Shown here: piece after piece, positions 59,484 through 64,000 of the stretch
Layout: every line of letters starts with the position of its first letter
Position numbering within the stretch: position 1 is the stretch's first letter
Assembly: GCA_019873625.1 (NCBI GenBank)
Contig: JAIOAW010000001.1
Span: forward strand, 1-64,000
Direction of reading: 5' to 3'
Length of the DNA: 64,000 nucleotides
Source: Chloroflexota bacterium
GTDB lineage: Bacteria; Chloroflexota; Anaerolineae; UBA1429
The notes under the pieces: generated by a model
What the model was told of the DNA's origin: nothing
The model's input: only the letters and a program-made list of their open reading frames with translations
The model's database searches: none
Position numbers and translations under genes: made by a program

Positions 59484-60815
59484 TTACCTGCGACCCTGGG
59501 CCTCCTTCCAGGCTGCCAAATCCTGGAGGACGCGATCCCACACGGCCTGGGGAGCGCGTTCGCTGGGCCACGGGCGAAAGCCCAAGCCCAGATATGTGGC
59601 GATGGCCGGTAAGCGCCAGGCCTGCGTGGTGAGCATCGCGCGATCCATCCCCCGCGCGCGGATGCCGTGCAGCGCGGCAAGGACGATGGCCTTCCCCAGC
59701 CCTTTGCCGCGTTCCGTCTCCACCGCGCCCACCCATTCTACGGCGCCCCAGCGTTCCCCCTCGATTTGGATATGCCACGCGCCGGAGGCGGCTACGGGTT
59801 CATCCCCCTTCCAGATGATCTGGAGAAAATGGGGATCATACTCAGGGTCTCGGCGATAGACGCGGTCGAACCAGGCCTCATCGGCCTCGCCGGCATAGTT
59901 GGAGGCGTTCATCACCCGCAAGTAGGCCCACACCTCATCCGCCTCCATCGGGCGCAGGGTGTAACCCTCCGGCAAGGCGATGGGCGGCAGATCGTCGAGC
60001 CGATCTCGCCGCAGGCGAAGATGAATATCGCGAAAGTATTCCGCGGCCCAAATCTCATACGGGCAGGAGGCGCCCACGACCTGTGTGCTCACCCCAAAAT
60101 GCTCTTGGAGGTAGCCCGCCAAGGCGCGTAGGCCGGGGAGGGCGGCCACCTGAGCGGGGACGATGACGGTGGGCAGGCCTCCTTCGGCAAAACGCGAAAG
60201 GTCGCGCGGCGCATCGAGGGCCGCATCGGGCACGATGAGGATATCGGCCCGCAACTCGGCGAGGCGGGCGAGGTCAACGGCCTCCCCTAGGGTGAGCGCC
60301 GCGCGGCGCACCATCTTGGAGCGCGAGCCGATAAACTGTACAGCCTGCCCGCCGAGGTCGGCGATGCGCCGGCCGACGCGGAAGACGACCTCCCACGCGG
60401 TGATGGGGGGCAGGGCGTACAGGGCATACGGCCCCTCCACGGCCACGGCCTCGCCTAGCCTGAGGAAGGCGCCCAAGGCATCGCGCAGGCCAAGGTGCGG
60501 AAAGGCCGTCCACGCCTCGCCGAGGCGTAGGATGCTCATCCCCGCCCCCTCGAGCCACCTTCGCTTACGCGCGTTGAGGGCCTGAGAGGAGGCATCCTCT
60601 TCGGGGTAAAACGTAGGCGCCATCGCCACAAAGAGGGTGCAGCCTAGGGCCTGCGCCTCTTCCAAGGCGGCCTGCGTCGCCTGCCACCCCACGGCAATGC
60701 CCGCCACGGGCGCTTCGAACGCCCCGTATTCTAGGCCAATCTCCGCGCTAGCCCCATCGGTAGAGAGGCCCTGAACGGCAAAATGCTCGAGCAGATCCCG
60801 CACTGCGATGGTCAT
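59484..60815 (-). CDS. Degenerate NIF3-like domain fused to GNAT acetyltransferase
   Basis: N-terminus MTIAVRDLLEHFAVQGLSTDGASAEIGLEYG...AGIAVGWQATQAALEEAQALGCTLFVAMAPTFYPEE; C-terminus YTLRPMEADEVWAYLRVMNAS...GAVEWVGAVETERGKGLGKAIVLAALHGIRARGMDRAMLTT. Confidence 0.7.
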   Translation of the reverse strand: MTIAVRDLLEHFAVQGLSTDGASAEIGLEYGAFEAPVAGIAVGWQATQAALEEAQALGCTLFVAMAPTFYPEEDASSQALNARKRRWLEGAGMSILRLGEAWTAFPHLGLRDALGAFLRLGEAVAVEGPYALYALPPITAWEVVFRVGRRIADLGGQAVQFIGSRSKMVRRAALTLGEAVDLARLAELRADILIVPDAALDAPRDLSRFAEGGLPTVIVPAQVAALPGLRALAGYLQEHFGVSTQVVGASCPYEIWAAEYFRDIHLRLRRDRLDDLPPIALPEGYTLRPMEADEVWAYLRVMNASNYAGEADEAWFDRVYRRDPEYDPHFLQIIWKGDEPVAASGAWHIQIEGERWGAVEWVGAVETERGKGLGKAIVLAALHGIRARGMDRAMLTTQAWRLPAIATYLGLGFRPWPSERAPQAVWDRVLQDLAAWKEAQGRR

Positions 60816-60824
60816 CCAGCCCCC

Positions 60825-62564
60825 TCACAACGCGCGGTTATCGCGTGCGGCGATGAGCGCCGTCGCCCGCTGGATAAAGGCCTCCACGCTCATCGCGCCC
60901 AAGTCCTCATTCGTGCGCAACCGCACAGAGACCTGGCCGCTGGAGGCCTCGCGGTCTCCCACCACGAGCATATAGGGGATCTTTTCCAATTGGGCGGCGC
61001 GGATTTTGGCGTTCATCCGGTCGCCGCTCCTATCCACCTCGGCCCGCATCCCGGCGGCCGCCAGGCGCTGGCATACCTCCTGCGCGTAGGCCATATGCCG
61101 GTCGGCGATGGGGATGAGCCGCGCCTGCACGGGCGCGAGCCACAGGGGGAAGGCCCCCGCATAGTGCTCGATGAGCACCCCAAAGAAGCGCTCGAGCGAT
61201 CCCAAGAGGGCGCGGTGCACCATATAGGGGCGGTGCTCTTGGCCATCTTCGCCGATGTAGACCATATCGAAGCGCTCGGGCAAATTAAAGTCGAACTGGA
61301 TGGTCGTCATCTGCCATTCGCGGCCCAGGGCATCTTTGATCTTGAGATCAATCTTGGGGCCATAGAAAGCGCCGCCGCCCTCATCCACCTCATAGGGGAT
61401 TCCCTCGGCGAGGAGCGCCCGCCGCAGAGATTGGAGGGCCTGCTCCCATCGGGCCGGTTCGCCGATGGCCTTTTCGGGGCGCGTGGCCAGATAGGCCTGA
61501 ATCTCCTCAAACCCAAAGGCCCGCCAAAGCGAAAGGGAAAAGCGCAGAACCTCGAGGATTTCGTCCTCGATCTGCTCCGGCGTGCAGATGATATGGGCGT
61601 CATCCTGCGTGAAACCGCGCACGCGCATCAGGCCGTGGAGGACGCCGCTCTTTTCGTAGCGGTACACCGTGCCCAGTTCCGCCCATCGCAAGGGCAGTTC
61701 GCGGTAGGAACGCCGCTGGGTATTGTAGATCATAATGTGGAAGGGGCAGTTCATCGGCTTGATGTAATAATCTTGCCCGTCAATATCCATAGGCGAGTAC
61801 ATACTCTCGCGGTAGAACCCCAGGTGGCCCGAAGTCTCCCACAGCCAGGCGCGCCCGATGTGGGGCGTGTAGAGGATCTCGTAGCCGCCCTCGCGGTGGC
61901 GCTGGCGCCAAAAATCCTCTACCTGCTGGCGGATGCGCCCTCCTTTGGGGTGCCAGTAGACGAGGCCGGCGCCGGCCTCCTCGTGCAGGCTAAAGAGGTC
62001 GAGTTCTTTGCCCAGGCGGCGATGGTCGCGCCGTTCGATTTCCTCGAGGTGCGCCAAATAGGCCAGGAGTTCCTCGCGGCTGGGCCAGAGGGTGCCGTAA
62101 ATGCGCTGGAGCATAGGGCGCTTTTCATCGCCACGCCAATAGGCCGCCGCCGTGTTCAGGAGTTTGAAAGCATCCACCGGGATTTGGCCCGTGTGCTCTA
62201 TATGAGGCCCACGGCAAAGATCTAGAAAATCACCATGGCGGTAGATGGTAATCACCTCGCCCTCGGGCATCTCGCGGATGAGTTCCAGTTTGTAGGGCTG
62301 GTTGGCAAAGAGGGCCAAGGCCTCTTCGCGCGATACCTCCTGGCGGATGAAGGGATGGCGCGCCTTGATGCTTTCCACCATCAGGGCCGAAATCCGTTCG
62401 AGATCCTCCGGCGTCAGGGCGCGCGGCAGGTCGAAATCGTAGTAAAACCCGTCCTCGATGGCCGGGCCGATGCCCAGTTTGGCCTCGGGGAAGAGTTTCA
62501 GCACGGCCTCGGCCATCACGTGCGAGGCGGAATGACGCATCGTTTCCAAATCGGGTTGAGACAT
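60825..62564 (-). CDS. thrS: Threonyl-tRNA synthetase lacking the N-terminal TGS domain
   Basis: MRHSASHVMAEAVLKLFPEAKLGIGPAIEDGFYYDFD; CRGPHIEHTG; MNCPFHIMIY; RVRGFTQDDAHIICTPEQ; SD AAGGAGGT. Confidence 0.97.
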   Translation of the reverse strand: MSQPDLETMRHSASHVMAEAVLKLFPEAKLGIGPAIEDGFYYDFDLPRALTPEDLERISALMVESIKARHPFIRQEVSREEALALFANQPYKLELIREMPEGEVITIYRHGDFLDLCRGPHIEHTGQIPVDAFKLLNTAAAYWRGDEKRPMLQRIYGTLWPSREELLAYLAHLEEIERRDHRRLGKELDLFSLHEEAGAGLVYWHPKGGRIRQQVEDFWRQRHREGGYEILYTPHIGRAWLWETSGHLGFYRESMYSPMDIDGQDYYIKPMNCPFHIMIYNTQRRSYRELPLRWAELGTVYRYEKSGVLHGLMRVRGFTQDDAHIICTPEQIEDEILEVLRFSLSLWRAFGFEEIQAYLATRPEKAIGEPARWEQALQSLRRALLAEGIPYEVDEGGGAFYGPKIDLKIKDALGREWQMTTIQFDFNLPERFDMVYIGEDGQEHRPYMVHRALLGSLERFFGVLIEHYAGAFPLWLAPVQARLIPIADRHMAYAQEVCQRLAAAGMRAEVDRSGDRMNAKIRAAQLEKIPYMLVVGDREASSGQVSVRLRTNEDLGAMSVEAFIQRATALIAARDNRAL

Positions 62565-62589
62565 CGAAATACCTCCTTCAAAATGGCCA

Positions 62590-62850
62590 CCCAATGAAAC
62601 AGCCCCTCACCCATGGGGCGAGAGGCTGTGCTCACGCGGTTCCACCCAATTTTCGCGGCGCCGTAGAGGCCGCGCTCTTGTGCCGATAACGGGGCCACCG
62701 GGGCTTCATACTGGGCCAAGGGCCGTTCCGAAGCCGGCTCGCAGGGGGTTTTCTCCGCCCGCCCGTGAGGAGGGTTCCAGTCTATGCCCTCCACTCCCTG
62801 GCACGGCCGAAGACGGGTACTCGTCCTGCTCAACGCCTTTTATATAGTAT
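62590..62850 (-). promoter_or_regulatory. T-box leader (tRNA-responsive) upstream of thrS
   Basis: Reverse complement contains TTGGGTGGAACCGCG (T-box motif), preceded by AGCAGGACGAGTACCCGTC...; followed by hairpin CAGCCTCTCGCCCCATGGGTGAGGGGCTGTTTCATT; -10-like TATACT at the 5' end. Confidence 0.92.
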
Positions 62851-63008
62851 ACTACGGAAACGGCCTGAGATACAATTTGGCGAAAATGCCGAGTGTTGGT
62901 CAAAGAATCAGCCCACTGCCCAACTTTGACGTAGCCTCACGAGCGCCTATCATATCAACAAGCCTTTTGTGATGCAGATCGAGAGTTCCTTTCGAAAGGC
63001 GGTGAACA

Positions 63009-64000
63009 ATGAAAAAACTGTACCTGTTTGGCCTTATCCTTGTTTTGAGCATCGCGTTGGCGGGGTGCTTGCCCGCTTGGCCACGGTGGGCCCCCTCGCC
63101 CACGCCGACGATCGCACCAGCCCCCACGGCCACCGCCGCGCCGCCTCAGCCGGTTCTAGCGCCCACCGCCCCAGCCCAACAGGCCAAGGCGCCCCTGAAC
63201 GTGGAGGAATCGGTCAGCGCCCTGGAGGCGCTCGTCGAAGGGGTGTATAACAGCGCCGCGCCCGCTGTGGTGAACATCACCAGCCGCACCGTGCTCTACA
63301 CCTATTTCAACCAACCCGTTCCCCAGGAGGGAACCGGTTCGGGCTTTTTCTATGACCGCGAAGGGCACATCGTAACGAACTATCACGTGGTGGCGGATGC
63401 GCAATCCCTCACCGTCACGCTCAAAGAGGGGCAAGTGTATCCCGCCACGCTCGTGGGCGCAGACCCCTCGACGGACCTCGCTGTGATCAAGATCGAGGCG
63501 ACGGACCTGCCCGACCCGCTCCCCTTGGCCGATTCGGCGCAATTGCGCGTAGGGCAGTTCGTCCTGGCCATCGGCAACCCCTTTGGCCTGGAGCAAACCC
63601 TGACGATGGGCGTGATCAGCGCTTTGGGCCGGGAGATCGAAAGCCCCGATGGGCGCTTTATCGGAGAGGCCATCCAGACGGACGCGGCCATCAACCCCGG
63701 CAACTCGGGCGGCCCCTTGCTGGACCTGCAAGGGCGCGTTATCGGGGTCAACTCGCAGATCATCAGCACAAGCCAATCCTTCGCGGGCATTGGGTTCGCC
63801 GTCTCCTCTAACACGGTGCGGCGCGTGGTGCCTCAACTCATCGCCCATGGGCGCTATCCGCACCCGTGGCTGGGCGTGCGCCTGCTGGATATCACCCCAG
63901 AACGGGCCGAGGTGCTCAAGCGTTACGGCGCGTCCGTGCCCGTAGATCAGGGCGTGATGATCATAGAGATCGTGCCGGGAAGCCCTGCCGATAAGGCAGG
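63009..64000 (+). CDS. HtrA/DegP-family serine protease, lipoprotein-type signal (truncated by window end)
   Basis: MKKLYLFGLILVLSIALAGCLP; GTGSGFFYDREGHIVTNYHVV; STDLAVIKI; IQTDAAINPGNSGGPLLDLQGRVIGVNSQI; start of PDZ. Confidence 0.93.
   Translation, partial: MKKLYLFGLILVLSIALAGCLPAWPRWAPSPTPTIAPAPTATAAPPQPVLAPTAPAQQAKAPLNVEESVSALEALVEGVYNSAAPAVVNITSRTVLYTYFNQPVPQEGTGSGFFYDREGHIVTNYHVVADAQSLTVTLKEGQVYPATLVGADPSTDLAVIKIEATDLPDPLPLADSAQLRVGQFVLAIGNPFGLEQTLTMGVISALGREIESPDGRFIGEAIQTDAAINPGNSGGPLLDLQGRVIGVNSQIISTSQSFAGIGFAVSSNTVRRVVPQLIAHGRYPHPWLGVRLLDITPERAEVLKRYGASVPVDQGVMIIEIVPGSPADKA

Noticed and set aside
60783-62225. 480-aa + strand ORF opposite thrS
   Set aside because: Shadow ORF; thrS on the other strand is unambiguous

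Overview
The window is about 64 kb of GC-rich bacterial chromosome with a Chloroflexota-like flavour. That taxonomic guess is inference from gene content and was not tested. It is dense with housekeeping genes, and I saw no CRISPR array, transposase, prophage or tRNA. From left to right: a split str/rpo region (rpsG, rpsL, rpoB, with no rpoC between rpoB and rpsL); a sensor kinase; mobA-degV; acpP; a 14-kb type IV pilus (T4P) cluster (pilin, pilT, pilD, pilM, LysM protein, pilO-TPR, pilN with six PPC-like repeats, minor pilins, pilC, pilB with an N-terminal receiver domain), directly followed by response-regulator, histidine-kinase and HD-GYP genes; a dUTPase-like/prohibitin pair; a compact type II restriction-modification (RM) pair; a CHASE/PAS hybrid kinase; Zn-ADH; ppdK; dnaG-rpoD; MFS; a LysW-like carrier-type protein; a PA14 secreted protein; ybaK; RNase P RNA; a fab cluster (fabG-fabD-fabK / fabF-fabH); maoC; sanA-like; AKR-ferredoxin; an AbiEi-like gene; holA; a phosphoesterase; a NIF3-GNAT fusion; T-box-thrS; and htrA. 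The most interesting candidates are the phospho-receiver/pilus-motor fusion with its adjacent regulators, PilN carrying extracellular-type repeats, the orphan LysW-like protein with a polyacidic tail, the degenerate NIF3-GNAT fusion, and natural substitutions at rifampicin-resistance positions of RpoB. All calls come from reading sequence and motifs; no database search was run.
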